This document shows positions 9,815 to 18,908 of a stretch of DNA of 64,000 nt, piece after piece. The stretch covers positions 1 through 64,000 of the forward strand of contig NZ_JAOPKZ010000006.1 in assembly GCF_025519785.1 (NCBI RefSeq). Reading direction: 5' to 3'. The notes below the pieces were generated by a model, which saw only the letters and a list, made by a program, of their open reading frames with translations, was not told the DNA's origin and did not search any database. Each line of letters begins with the position of its first letter. Positions within the stretch are counted from its first letter, which is position 1. The position numbers and the translations under genes were made by a program. The stretch is from Staphylococcus marylandisciuri (GTDB taxonomy: Bacteria > Bacillota > Bacilli > Staphylococcales > Staphylococcaceae).

Positions 9815-10048
9815 AATAAAATTGATAAACCACCGTTAAGTGACAATCAAATGAATGAATTATATGATGCGTTGGTAATGAAGATGTTCCACGACACACA
9901 TGTAGAAATGAACTATTTTTGAAAACGGATATATAAAGAAAGCAGAAGTATTTCTACAGAAAGTAGAGACGCATAATCAAGCGTTGCAAAATATAATAAT
10001 GAAGGGTTAGTCACTTTAAAATTAAGAGAATTAGTAAAAATAAATTAG
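9815..10048 (+). pseudogene. YolD-like protein relic (two frameshifts)
   Basis: Read with two frame changes, this stretch encodes a protein fragment beginning IDKPPLSDNQMNELYDAL, then HVEMNYFENGYIKKAEVF, and ending LVTLKLRELVKIN. This has the pattern of the YolD-like family, whose genes usually accompany Y-family polymerase genes on phages, plasmids and islands. In-frame stops interrupt it after MNYF and after IIMKG, and the N-terminal third is missing. It lies between the two copies of the sufB-end repeat. The family call rests on motif memory. Confidence 0.5.
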
Positions 10049-10265
10049 TATAAAAGTGTTAAAAAGATAGTTGTCATGTATAATAATAAGCGTAGGAAAG
10101 AGAGGTTAGAAACAGTGAACCGTTTAGAATAGAAAGAAAAAAAGAAGATAGATTATAGAAACTGAAAGCAGAATATTCCGAAATTACCGCATAGGAGTTT
10201 TAATACTAAAATATGGGTTGGAAAGTTAATACAATTCCATTTTATTATAAAATGAGGTGATAACA

Positions 10266-10361
10266 ATGTCGAATCTAACTAAGATAAGAATTAGAACTTT
10301 TTTAAATTATGCAATAGGTATTATTGTATTGGGTGTTGCAGCCTATTTTTTAATAAAATAA
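10266..10361 (+). CDS. Small basic membrane peptide, 31 aa
   Basis: A short ORF with a good ribosome site (GAGGTG, 7 nt from the ATG) encodes a 31-residue peptide. It has a basic N-terminus (TKIRIRTF), one hydrophobic segment (about residues 14-30: YAIGIIVLGVAAYFLI) and a terminal lysine. It lies just upstream of a small HTH-like gene, an arrangement repeated at 22618-22966. Function is unknown; single-span peptides of this kind include type I toxins, holin-like peptides and small modulators of membrane complexes. Confidence 0.5.
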   Translation: MSNLTKIRIRTFLNYAIGIIVLGVAAYFLIK

Positions 10362-10397
10362 ACGATAAAACGGTTCACTAATATTATGATTATCAAA

Positions 10398-10571
10398 ATG
10401 GTGAAAAAATTAATTAACTCAAATATAAGTGCAACAGAAATAGAAAAAGCAACTTGCGTAGATGCATCTTCTATTAGGCGTATACGTAGAGGCGAAAGGA
10501 AACTTGAAAACTTAAGTTTTGAAAAAGGAGTAGCATTATATGAATATGCGAAAGTGCGCTTAAAGGAATAA
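10398..10571 (+). CDS. Small helix-turn-helix-like protein
   Basis: A 57-residue protein (61 if the upstream ATG at 10386 is used). The segment SATEIEKATCVDASSIRRIRRG fits a minimal HTH of the XRE type, and the C-terminus is FEKGVALYEYAK. Neither candidate start has a clear ribosome site. It resembles the protein at 22751-22966 in helix pattern (IAKATGLPYQ versus IEKATCVDAS, then LYNYQK versus LYEYAK). The 3' flanks of the two genes also share sequence around GATACTATTT. I infer paralogous regulators from related small islands. Confidence 0.5.
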   Translation: MVKKLINSNISATEIEKATCVDASSIRRIRRGERKLENLSFEKGVALYEYAKVRLKE

Positions 10572-10700
10572 GTGAGTTGCTTCGGTATCACTGATACTAT
10601 TTTATGTCAAAATGTATTTTTTTATATTAATATAACGCCAATAACGTTATGTTGAAGGTGGTTTGGAGATATAAGAAATGTAAAAAACATAAATTTAACG

Positions 10701-10833
10701 GAAATGGAAGGTTCTATCGATTAATATTAACTACTGATATAAATCATTTTGATTAATAAATAAGCACGACGGATACCAATTTGGGAGCGGGACAGAAATC
10801 TTTTTATTCAAATTAGATTTCTGTCCCGCTCCC
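10701..10833 (+). repeat. Right copy of the sufB-end direct repeat with short R1 palindrome
   Basis: This copies the last sufB codons (without the gene) and downstream DNA. It ends in a short R1 palindrome at 10783-10833 whose arms GGGAGCGGGACAGAAATC/GATTTCTGTCCCGCTCCC are perfect. Together with 9274-9403 it brackets about 1.3 kb of accessory DNA. Confidence 0.75.
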
Positions 10834-11289
10834 TTTAAAATGTCTACTGAGATGAGTACATTCATAAATGAACTGAAAAGCTTGAGTTGTAACAGGGTGA
10901 GATCTGAGCTAAAGCTTAGTCTAGTCAATCTCAACGTAGCAAAAGTGTATTATATCTTTTCTGTGACAGGTATAGAATGATGAGGGCGGAGATAATTATC
11001 GTGAGCAGGACATGTTACATAGGGCCTCTGTATATAAAACTTCTGTAGATAACACTTCTGTAGATAACACGTTCTAGTAGGACTTAAAAAGTTGTTCTAA
11101 AAAGTCTCATTACTTCTCTTATATCTAAAGAAGAGAGGAACTCAAAAGGCGAGTTATATTATATTTGTATAAATGTTAATAGAGAATGAAAGCGAGTAGG
11201 TAGATACGCTGTTCAGTTTACTGCTATAGTTTATAATATAACTGGTAAGATTCGTTTAGAGAGATATTATTCAAAGGGGTTTTGAATAC
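10834..11289. other. Noncoding stretch upstream of the CNNM-like gene
   Basis: No gene is visible. The 16-bp unit CTTCTGTAGATAACAC occurs twice in tandem at about 11040-11075. The promoter of the downstream gene should lie in the last 100 bp, but I see no convincing -35/-10 pair. Confidence 0.4.
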
Positions 11290-12309
11290 ATGATTATATC
11301 GATAATCATCTTGCTTTTTGCGTCGTTTTTCTTCTCCGGTAGTGAGACCGCATTGACTGCTGCGAATCGAATGAAGATACAGACAGCAGCTCAGAAGGGT
11401 GATAGCAAAGCGAGGAAACTGTCGGAATTATTAAATAAACCGAGTGAATTTATCACTACTATCTTAATTGGTAATAATATAGCTAATATTATACTACCTA
11501 CTTTAGTTACTATGCTCGCTGTCCAATTGGGACTTAATCTAGGGATTGCTACAGCGGTAACTACAATTGCCATTATCATTATTTCGGAGGTCATCCCTAA
11601 ATCTATAGCTGCTACCTATCCAGATCGAATTGCTCAACTTGTCTTTACGCCTATCCGCTTCTTCGTTTTTATCTTTAAGCCTATTACGAAACTTCTCAAT
11701 GCACTTACTGATGGAATTAATCATTTGCTAGCTAAAGGTGGCACGGAAGAGAGACGATATTCGAAAGAAGAAATTCGACAAATGGTCACTATTGCCGGAA
11801 GTGAAGGTGCTTTTAATGAAATGGAACTTAATCGCATACAGGGTGCCATGGACTTCGGGAAACTTAAGATCACTGATATTAATACTACTCCGCGGATTAA
11901 CGTTACCGCTTTTTCAACTGAAGCGAGTTATGATGAAGTATATGAAACAGTGGTCTCTAATCCTTATACGCGCTATCCAGTATATAAAGGGGATATAGAT
12001 CATATCGTAGGCGTCTTTCATTCAAAATATTTGTTAGCTTGGAGTCGTAATCGGGATAAAACACTGCTTGATTTCACTTCGGAACCACTATTTGTGAATG
12101 AACACAATCGAGCCGAATGGGCATTGCGGAAAATGACAATTATGCGTAAGCATTTAGCCATCGTATTAGACGAGTACGGAGGTACTGAAGCAATTATATC
12201 TCATGAAGATTTAATTGAAGATATGTTAGGTATGGAAATAGAAGATGAGATGGATCAACAAGAACGAGAAACATTAAAGAAAGTGTCCAATCCTTTAAAA
12301 ACTAAATAA
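11290..12309 (+). CDS. CNNM/DUF21-CBS membrane protein (HlyC/CorC-like, short form)
   Basis: This integral membrane protein has an N-terminal DUF21/CNNM domain (about residues 1-140) of several hydrophobic segments with the family SGSETALTAAN motif. A cytoplasmic CBS pair follows (about 185-310, ending in VLDEYGGTEAIISHEDLIEDMLG). CNNM proteins are linked to magnesium export; S. aureus MpfA is an example. The 339-residue protein ends soon after the CBS pair and lacks the C-terminal CorC/HlyC domain of longer relatives. GGGG lies upstream of the ATG. It sits 21 nt before the next gene, probably co-transcribed. Confidence 0.85.
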   Translation: MIISIIILLFASFFFSGSETALTAANRMKIQTAAQKGDSKARKLSELLNKPSEFITTILIGNNIANIILPTLVTMLAVQLGLNLGIATAVTTIAIIIISEVIPKSIAATYPDRIAQLVFTPIRFFVFIFKPITKLLNALTDGINHLLAKGGTEERRYSKEEIRQMVTIAGSEGAFNEMELNRIQGAMDFGKLKITDINTTPRINVTAFSTEASYDEVYETVVSNPYTRYPVYKGDIDHIVGVFHSKYLLAWSRNRDKTLLDFTSEPLFVNEHNRAEWALRKMTIMRKHLAIVLDEYGGTEAIISHEDLIEDMLGMEIEDEMDQQERETLKKVSNPLKTK

Positions 12310-12330
12310 TACAATCAACGGAGGTTAATG

Positions 12331-13398
12331 ATGAAACTTGAAACTGCTTTGACACATCAATTAAATATTAAATATCCCATCATCCAAGCAGGGATGGCGG
12401 GAAGTACGACCCCAGAACTGGTAGCAACTGTGAGCAATAAAGGTGGACTAGGGATGATAGGCGCTGGATACATGTCACCTGATCAGCTTGCAGAGGAAAT
12501 CACTCAAGTACAGGAGCTTACCGATTTAGACTTTGCAGTTAACTTGTTTGTACCCGCAGATGCTCGTTATAGCTCTGACGACGTTAATAAGATGCAAGAA
12601 TACCTGCAACCTTTAAGAGAAGAATATGATGTCGCTCGACCAGAAGTAGATATGACTAAAGAAGAAGACAACTTCAACGGTGCTATTGAACTCGTTGTTC
12701 AAATGCACGTGCCCGTAGTGTCCTTTACTTTTGGAATACCTAATCAACATATTATAAAGAGATTAAAGAGCAATGGTATTACATTGATCGGCACAGCTAC
12801 TTCTGTAGAAGAGGCTACTGCGTTAGAAAGTGCAGGTATAGATATTATAGTTGCTCAAGGGAGTGAAGCAGGAGGTCATCGAGGCTCATTTACAGTTAAT
12901 GAGCAAGGTCATACACCTTTAATAGGCACAATGTCTCTAGTACCTCAAATTGTAGATCAAGTCGAAGTTCCAGTTATTGCAGCAGGAGGGATAATGGATG
13001 GACGAGGACTGGTCGCAGGGTTAGCTCTTGGTGCCTCTGCAGTGCAGTTGGGAACTGCATTTTTAACTACTGATGAAAGCGGTGCCTCTCAACTTAAGAA
13101 AGCGTCAATATTACAAAGCGACGAAACTCAAACTGTAATAACACATGTTTATAGTGGTAAAATGGCTCGAGGTATCAGTAATCAATTTGTATCTTATTTA
13201 AATCAATTTGATGGGCGCATACCAGAATATCCAATACAAAATCAGTTGACTACAGCGATACGTAAGGCGTCAGCACAGCGTGGAGATGAGCAATTCACTC
13301 ATCTATGGTGCGGTCAAACCCCACGTCTTGCTCAATCGAAACGCGCTTCTGAGTTGGTTGACCAAATTATTGCTGAAGCACGTAAGATACTTGAATGA
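12331..13398 (+). CDS. Nitronate monooxygenase / 2-nitropropane dioxygenase family FMN enzyme
   Basis: A TIM-barrel FMN flavoprotein of the nitronate monooxygenase family, which oxidises alkyl nitronates such as propionate 3-nitronate. Seen are the N-terminal YPIIQAGMAG segment, the AGGHRG motif with the family histidine, and phosphate-binding GG/GA turns near VIAAGGIMDGRG. Length is 355 aa. Of two adjacent ATGs, the second (12331) is better spaced from GGAGG. FabK-type enoyl reductase is the main alternative, but FabK usually sits in fatty-acid operons, which is not the case here. Probably co-transcribed with the gene at 11290. Confidence 0.85.
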   Translation: MKLETALTHQLNIKYPIIQAGMAGSTTPELVATVSNKGGLGMIGAGYMSPDQLAEEITQVQELTDLDFAVNLFVPADARYSSDDVNKMQEYLQPLREEYDVARPEVDMTKEEDNFNGAIELVVQMHVPVVSFTFGIPNQHIIKRLKSNGITLIGTATSVEEATALESAGIDIIVAQGSEAGGHRGSFTVNEQGHTPLIGTMSLVPQIVDQVEVPVIAAGGIMDGRGLVAGLALGASAVQLGTAFLTTDESGASQLKKASILQSDETQTVITHVYSGKMARGISNQFVSYLNQFDGRIPEYPIQNQLTTAIRKASAQRGDEQFTHLWCGQTPRLAQSKRASELVDQIIAEARKILE

Positions 13399-13755
13399 TA
13401 AGGAGTATAGGTTATAGAAATTGCACTGTACGCATTTACTATGAAGCTCAGCTGCATAAACCGTATAATGCAGTCGAATTAAGTTACGTTTATCTCGCCA
13501 ACTTCGAGGTTGAGATATTAAGCTTCTGTGCTCTGAGAAACGATTAACAACGTTCTAGACGCAGAATCTTCTGCAGAAATGCTCACGATTCACACAAATT
13601 GGGAAACCACTTTGCTCATCGTTTGCTTCTGCTTAAACACTAAAGGACTTTACCCCGTCCTCGAAAAAATATGAAGCTCAGTTGCAGAATTTAATTTACA
13701 AAACTTTAAAGATGATCAAGGTTGGTATAAATGAACCAGCTAAAGGTCATATGGT
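13399..13755. other. Noncoding spacer, 357 bp
   Basis: No gene is seen. A short motif, TATGAAGCTCAG(C/T)TGCA, occurs twice (about 13439 and 13670). No clear terminator is visible for the preceding gene. Confidence 0.4.
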
Positions 13756-14625
13756 ATGATAAGTATGGTGATAATGATGATAGAAATCGGACTTACAGGT
13801 TGGGGAGACCACCATTCATTATATGAAGATGTACAACGTTCTACTGATAAATTGAAGACATATGCTAGCCATTTTCCAGTAGTAGAACTTGACGCTACAT
13901 ACTATGCAGTGCAACCTGAACGTAATATTCAAAAGTGGATCAAAGAGACACCTCAAAGATTTAAGTTTGTGGTTAAAAGTCATCAAGCGTTAACGTTGCA
14001 TGCAGATTATCAAGAATTTGCGACCACACGTCAGGAACTGTTTGATGAGTTTAAGACAATGTTATCTCCTTTAATTCAAGCAGATAAATTAGCGATGGTG
14101 CTCGTTCAGTTTCCTCCATGGTTCGAATGTTCAGTGCAAAACATAAATTACGTTCGCTATGTGCGTGAACAGCTCAAAGGCCTGCCCATGTGTGTTGAGT
14201 TTAGACACCAATCTTGGTTTAGCTCAGACTTCAAAGAAGATACGCTCAACTTTCTAACTCACAACTCAATTATTCATTCGGTTTGTGACGAGCCACAAGT
14301 AGGTCAAGGCTGTATTCCTCTAGTTAACCGCGTCACTCAAGATATAGCGTTAGTTCGCTATCATGGAAGAAATGTTCATGGTTGGACAAAGCAAGATATG
14401 ACTGACCGATCATGGCGGGAGGTCCGCTATTTATATAACTACAGTACTGAGGAATTGAAAGGACTAGCCCAAAAGGTTAAGATTTTAGAACAGAAAACGA
14501 AAAAAGTTTATGTAGTATTCAATAATAATTCAGGCGGACATGCTGCTCAGAACGCCCAACAGTTTCAAGAAATACTAGGTATAGAATATGAAGGTTTAGC
14601 ACCGCAGCAATTATCATTATTCTGA
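13756..14625 (+). CDS. DUF72 family protein (YecE-like)
   Basis: A DUF72 protein, a TIM-barrel-like family of unknown biochemical role found widely in bacteria. The start of the conserved region (IEIGLTGWGDHHSLY), the middle segment VVKSHQALTL and the VEFRHQSWF motif match the family. Four in-frame ATGs lie between 13756 and 13777. AAAGG at about 13743 favours the first (289 aa), while homologues as I recall them begin near the fourth (282 aa), so the start is uncertain. The next gene follows after 11 nt, suggesting a transcript with the TSUP permease. Confidence 0.85.
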   Translation: MISMVIMMIEIGLTGWGDHHSLYEDVQRSTDKLKTYASHFPVVELDATYYAVQPERNIQKWIKETPQRFKFVVKSHQALTLHADYQEFATTRQELFDEFKTMLSPLIQADKLAMVLVQFPPWFECSVQNINYVRYVREQLKGLPMCVEFRHQSWFSSDFKEDTLNFLTHNSIIHSVCDEPQVGQGCIPLVNRVTQDIALVRYHGRNVHGWTKQDMTDRSWREVRYLYNYSTEELKGLAQKVKILEQKTKKVYVVFNNNSGGHAAQNAQQFQEILGIEYEGLAPQQLSLF

Positions 14626-14636
14626 GGAGCGATTTA

Positions 14637-15461
14637 ATGTTAACGATTATTTGTCTCATATTGATTGGCGCTTTGTCGGCTATTCTTGGCTCTTTAGTAG
14701 GTATTGGTGGCGGAATCATCATCGTGCCTACTTTAATCTATTTAGGCGTGGATCACCACTTACTTAAAGGTATCACGCCTCAAATTGCAATAGGAACATC
14801 TTCAATCATCTTAATTGTAACTGGGCTTTCATCAACTATCGGCTACATGAAAGCGAAACAAGTTGATTTTAAGAACGGTTCAGTCTTTCTCTTTGGTTTA
14901 GTGCCCGGCTCTTTAATCGGCGCCATTTTAAGTCGATATCTAACCCTTCACTCATTCAACTTGTACTTTGGGATATTTCTAATATTTGTAGCTATATTGC
15001 TAATTATTCGTAATAAGATTAAGCCTATAAAGATTTTTAGTAAGGAAAAATATCGGCGTGAATATACTGATAACGACGGCCATACTTATCACTATTACGT
15101 AGCTCCATTATTTGCCTTTGTTGTAACTTTATTAATCGGTATACTCACGGGATTGTTTGGCATTGGCGGTGGTGCATTGATGACGCCACTGATGTTACTC
15201 GTATTCAGATTCCCACCACATGTTGCAGTTGGGACCAGTATGCTCATGATATTCTTTTCAAGTTTGACGAGTTCTATAGGCCATGTAGCACAAGGCCATG
15301 TAGCTTGGAGCTATTCAATTGTGCTCATTATTTCAAGTTATTTAGGAGCGCGACTAGGTGTGAAAATCAATCGGGCGGTTAAATCAGATACGGTCGTCTT
15401 GCTGTTAAGAACTGTATTACTCATCATGGGTGCTTATTTAATAATCAAATCTTTCTTATAA
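14637..15461 (+). CDS. TSUP (TauE/SafE) family membrane permease
   Basis: A 274-residue polytopic membrane protein of the TauE/SafE/TSUP family, which exports or imports sulfite, sulfoacetate and other small sulfur-containing or organic anions. The two repeats typical of the family are visible: GSLVGIGGGIIIVPTL near residue 18 and GLFGIGGGALMTPLML near residue 178. About eight hydrophobic segments are seen. GAGGAG precedes the ATG. Substrate cannot be read from sequence. It lies between the DUF72 gene and a metallophosphatase, with 18 nt to the latter. Confidence 0.88.
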   Translation: MLTIICLILIGALSAILGSLVGIGGGIIIVPTLIYLGVDHHLLKGITPQIAIGTSSIILIVTGLSSTIGYMKAKQVDFKNGSVFLFGLVPGSLIGAILSRYLTLHSFNLYFGIFLIFVAILLIIRNKIKPIKIFSKEKYRREYTDNDGHTYHYYVAPLFAFVVTLLIGILTGLFGIGGGALMTPLMLLVFRFPPHVAVGTSMLMIFFSSLTSSIGHVAQGHVAWSYSIVLIISSYLGARLGVKINRAVKSDTVVLLLRTVLLIMGAYLIIKSFL

Positions 15462-15479
15462 AAAGGAGAGAATAATTTA

Positions 15480-16808
15480 ATGAAATTGACTTTATATCAT
15501 ACGAATGATATTCACAGTCATCTACATGAGTACGCGCGCATAAGTGCTTATATGGCTGAACATCGACCTAAGCTAAACCACGCGTCACTTTACTTAGATC
15601 TCGGAGATCATGTCGATCTATCATTGCCTTTGACAGAAGCAACAGAAGGTTTAAAGAATGTTGAATTATTGAATAAAGCGCGTTGTGATCTCGCTACGAT
15701 TGGTAATAATGAAGGGATGACCATTTCTCATGAGGCACTTAACCGGTTATATGATAACGCTCAATTTCCGGTAACTTGTGCAAATGTGTACGACGAAAGG
15801 GGACATCTTCCGAGAAATTTAACGTCGTCTTACTTCCTTGAAATTGAAGGGGTACGATTCTTATTTGTAGCTGCAACAGCGCCATTCACTCCTTTTTATA
15901 GAGCGCTAGATTGGGTGGTTACTGACCCATTAGAGGCAATTAAGGATGAAATATTATCACATCAAGGTCAATATGATGTATTGATTGTTATGAGTCACGT
16001 AGGTATTTTCTTTGATGAAAAATTGTGTCAAGAATTACCTGAAATAGATCTCATATTGGGCAGTCACACGCATCATTATTTTGAAGAAGGAGAAGAGCAG
16101 AACGGGGTGTTGATGGCTGCTGCGGGTAAGTATGGTCATTACTTAGGCGAAGTGACGTTAGAGATTAATGACAAACGAGTGGTGCGTAAATGTGCTACTT
16201 TACATCCGGTAGATGATTTACCAGAGGTGGAGACTCATTTTATTGATGAAGGTAAAGCATTGATGAATACTTCGGTTATCAAACATCCAATACATTTGCC
16301 GCGGACGACAGATCGTATTTCAAAGTCGGCCTACATTCTTGCTGAAAGTGTAATGGAATTCACTCATACACAAGGTAGTATTATAAACGCTGGTCTTATA
16401 GTGAAAGATCTGAGCGCCAACGAAGTCACTGAATACGATGTACATCAAATGTTACCCCATCCTATTAATGCTGTGCGTATACGACTTAAGGGTAGCGTCT
16501 TAAAGTCTGTAATATTAAAAAGTCAAAAACAAGAATATCTACATGAGCATGCTCAGGGTCTTGGTTTTCGCGGCGATATCTTTGGTGGCTACGTGCTATA
16601 TAATATAGGTTATATTGAATCAGAAGAACGCTTCTTTATTGATGGAGAAGAAATCGATGACGATGAGACATACTCACTTGGTACGATAGATATGTATACC
16701 TTTGGGCGTTACTTTCCAATGTTGAAAGGTGAAGCTATTGAATATATCATGCCGGAATTTTTACGTGATATTTTTAAAGAGAAATTAATGAGAGATACAG
16801 ACATTTAA
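15480..16808 (+). CDS. Metallophosphoesterase, 5'-nucleotidase/UshA-like
   Basis: A cytoplasmic two-domain protein of the 5'-nucleotidase family, related to B. subtilis YunD. The N-terminal calcineurin-like domain has the metal motifs YHTNDIHSHL, LDLGDHVD, TIGNNE, MSHVG and GSHTHHYF. The C-terminal substrate domain (about residues 260-430) includes NAGLI and a late SLGTIDMYTFG segment. No signal peptide is present, unlike secreted nucleotidases. Length is 442 aa. AAAGGAGAG precedes the ATG. It closes the DUF72-TSUP-phosphatase transcription unit. Nucleotide substrate is unknown. Confidence 0.88.
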   Translation: MKLTLYHTNDIHSHLHEYARISAYMAEHRPKLNHASLYLDLGDHVDLSLPLTEATEGLKNVELLNKARCDLATIGNNEGMTISHEALNRLYDNAQFPVTCANVYDERGHLPRNLTSSYFLEIEGVRFLFVAATAPFTPFYRALDWVVTDPLEAIKDEILSHQGQYDVLIVMSHVGIFFDEKLCQELPEIDLILGSHTHHYFEEGEEQNGVLMAAAGKYGHYLGEVTLEINDKRVVRKCATLHPVDDLPEVETHFIDEGKALMNTSVIKHPIHLPRTTDRISKSAYILAESVMEFTHTQGSIINAGLIVKDLSANEVTEYDVHQMLPHPINAVRIRLKGSVLKSVILKSQKQEYLHEHAQGLGFRGDIFGGYVLYNIGYIESEERFFIDGEEIDDDETYSLGTIDMYTFGRYFPMLKGEAIEYIMPEFLRDIFKEKLMRDTDI

Positions 16809-16873
16809 TTTAGTTATTAAAGATAAAAATATCTTAATAGTTAATGAATCTATTGTTGATAGGCGCTAATGCG

Positions 16874-16902
16874 TTTTCATTTATGTTTATATTCGTTATA
16901 AT
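16874..16902 (+). promoter_or_regulatory. Probable lipA promoter
   Basis: TTTTCA (16874-16879) and TATAAT (16897-16902) are separated by 17 bp and lie about 35 bp upstream of the lipA start, with GGAGGG in between. This fits a vegetative sigma-A promoter. Confidence 0.5.
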
Positions 16903-16937
16903 AGTTAGGAGAACTATACAGGAGGGTGTAGGTTGAT

Positions 16938-17855
16938 ATGGCTACTAAAAATGAGGAAATCTTACGTAAGCCGGATTGGTTGAAGATTAAGCTGAATACA
17001 AATGAGAATTATACTGGTTTGAAAAAAATGATGCGTGAAAAGAATCTTCACACGGTGTGTGAGGAAGCGAAATGTCCTAATATTCATGAATGTTGGGGAG
17101 CACGTCGTACTGCTACATTCATGATTTTAGGTGCAGTTTGTACACGTGCTTGTCGTTTCTGTGCAGTGAAGACAGGATTGCCTAATGAGCTTGACCTTGG
17201 TGAACCAGAACGTGTAGCTGAATCAGTGGAACTTATGAACTTAAAGCACGTAGTAATCACAGCGGTTGCGCGCGATGACTTACGTGACCAAGGTTCAAAT
17301 GTATACGCTGAAACAGTACGTAAAGTTAGGGAACGCAATCCATATACGACTATTGAAATCTTACCGTCAGATATGGGCGGTGATTATGAAGCGCTTGAAA
17401 CGTTAATGGCGTCTAAGCCCGACATCTTGAACCACAATATTGAAACGGTGAGACGTTTAACGCCAAGAGTACGTGCTCGTGCTACTTATGACCGTACACT
17501 TGAATTCTTAAGACGTTCAAAAGAACTACAACCAGACATTCCTACCAAATCTAGTTTCATGCTTGGCTTGGGTGAAACGTATGAAGAAATCTACGAAACG
17601 ATGGATGACTTACGTGCTAATGACGTCGACATTCTAACTATTGGTCAATATTTACAACCATCACGTAAACACTTAAAAGTTGAAAAGTACTATACACCTT
17701 TAGAGTTTGGTAAGTTAAGAAAAGTAGCCTTAGAAAAAGGATTTAAACACTGCCAAGCTGGTCCGTTAGTACGTAGTTCTTATCACGCAGACGAACAAGT
17801 TAACGAAGCGGCTAAAGAAAGACAACGTATTGGTGAAGAGCAACTTAATAAATAA
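16938..17855 (+). CDS. lipA: Lipoyl synthase LipA
   Basis: A radical SAM enzyme that inserts two sulfur atoms into protein-bound octanoate to make lipoyl groups for the glycine cleavage and 2-oxoacid dehydrogenase complexes. Both cluster motifs are complete: the auxiliary cluster cysteines C41, C46 and C52 ([12 protein letters not shown]) and the radical SAM CxxxCxxC at C68, C72 and C75 (CTRACRFC). The C-terminal RSSYHADE motif with the serine ligand of the auxiliary cluster is present. Length is 305 aa. As a consumer of two 4Fe-4S clusters it depends on the suf system in this window. Confidence 0.96.
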   Translation: MATKNEEILRKPDWLKIKLNTNENYTGLKKMMREKNLHTVCEEAKCPNIHECWGARRTATFMILGAVCTRACRFCAVKTGLPNELDLGEPERVAESVELMNLKHVVITAVARDDLRDQGSNVYAETVRKVRERNPYTTIEILPSDMGGDYEALETLMASKPDILNHNIETVRRLTPRVRARATYDRTLEFLRRSKELQPDIPTKSSFMLGLGETYEEIYETMDDLRANDVDILTIGQYLQPSRKHLKVEKYYTPLEFGKLRKVALEKGFKHCQAGPLVRSSYHADEQVNEAAKERQRIGEEQLNK

Positions 17856-17857
17856 GC

Positions 17858-17881
17858 GGGAGCGGGACAGAAATCTAACTT
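17858..17881 (+). repeat. Truncated R1 repeat (left arm only)
   Basis: Only GGGAGCGGGACAGAAATCTA of an R1 unit remains, directly after the lipA stop. It cannot fold as in complete copies. Confidence 0.6.
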
Positions 17882-17972
17882 GGATATAGGTAGTTATACC
17901 CCATCACGTATCATTTTGAATTCAAACCATTTATATAGATAGTAGTAAAGTTATATATCAGTAACTTGAAAA

Positions 17973-18019
17973 GCTTCGAGGTTTTCGTATAAGTTGACGA
18001 GAAATCTCGAAGTTTTTTG
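17973..18019 (+). terminator. Terminator downstream of lipA
   Basis: GCTTCGAGGTTT pairs with AAATCTCGAAG (one G-T pair), followed by TTTTTT. This is a clear intrinsic terminator. The DNA from 18020 to 18355 holds no recognisable gene. Confidence 0.75.
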
Positions 18020-18355
18020 TTTGGATTTTACAAACGTGTTGCTCATATGCTTAAATTTAAAGCTCTCAGGTGACAACCTACGTTTCACTTTACTCCATTC
18101 CGTCCACGAACCCATGTTTGCTGAACTCTAAAGTAACCTTTAACAGTCAAACGAGTTCGATAACAAGTGCTTAGTTTGTAGATTTTTTTATTTTTCTGGT
18201 TTGAAAATGTATGGTTAATGCGCGCAGTTAAATCCTCTCAACCTAAATTCTCATTTATCATATTTTACGAAAGGACCATGTGTGATTAGAGGTTCATGTC
18301 CCACCTCGCTATTGATGGAGGATTTAAAATTATCTTCTTTAATATTAAAGCGTTC

Positions 18356-18383
18356 TTGTCTTCGTCTCTGTTATTGTTATAAT
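18356..18383 (+). promoter_or_regulatory. Probable yutD promoter
   Basis: TTGTCT (18356-18361) and TATAAT (18378-18383) are 16 bp apart. Transcription would start at about 18390, too close to the upstream ATG at 18399, which supports the yutD start at 18429. Confidence 0.55.
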
Positions 18384-18428
18384 AAGCGTTAAGAACACAT
18401 GTATACACTAAAGGATAGGTTAGACATT

Positions 18429-18806
18429 ATGATTAAACTGGATGATAAGCACTTCGAACTGATTGAAGAGTATCGTGATGCATTTGATGAAGAACAATTT
18501 GGTCAACGTTATTCTGAAATTCTTGATAAGTATGATTTCATTGTAGGTGACATTGGATACGAGCAATTAAGACTCAAAGGGTTCTACAAAGATATGAATA
18601 AAAAAGTAGATATGAGTAAACGATTTTCGACTATTCAAGACTATCTCTTAGAATACTGTAACTTTGGTTGTCCTTACTTTATTCTTAGACGTCTTTCTGA
18701 TAAAGAACTAAATGATAGAAGTTTAATTGACGACGATTCATATGAGTTTGATCTAGTCGAAGATAAATTAAAAGACGTTAAGATAAAGCCATCGATTCAA
18801 GATTAA
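18429..18806 (+). CDS. yutD: YutD family protein
   Basis: A member of the small conserved YutD family of Firmicutes; the molecular function is not established. The block YDFIVGDIGYEQLRLKGFY and the motif LEYCNFGCPYFILRR, with a CNFGC cysteine pair, are characteristic. The start at 18429 gives 125 aa beginning MIKLDDKHFELIEEY, like relatives. An upstream in-frame ATG at 18399 would leave almost no leader after the promoter. In bacilli yutD lies next to lipA, as here. Confidence 0.88.
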   Translation: MIKLDDKHFELIEEYRDAFDEEQFGQRYSEILDKYDFIVGDIGYEQLRLKGFYKDMNKKVDMSKRFSTIQDYLLEYCNFGCPYFILRRLSDKELNDRSLIDDDSYEFDLVEDKLKDVKIKPSIQD

Positions 18807-18835
18807 GTGCGATAGATGCGTCAAAAATTTATAAA

Positions 18836-18894
18836 ATAAGAGCGGTTGCTAAATTCATTAAGGTGTCATGCCGAATTTAGCAACCGCTCTTATT
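18836..18894. terminator. Bidirectional terminator between yutD and the DUF3055 gene
   Basis: A perfect inverted repeat pairs AAGAGCGGTTGCTAAATTC with its complement around a 16-nt loop. A/T-rich ends on both sides suit convergent termination of yutD (+) and the minus-strand gene. Confidence 0.85.
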
Positions 18895-18908
18895 ATAGGG
18901 GAGCGAAG

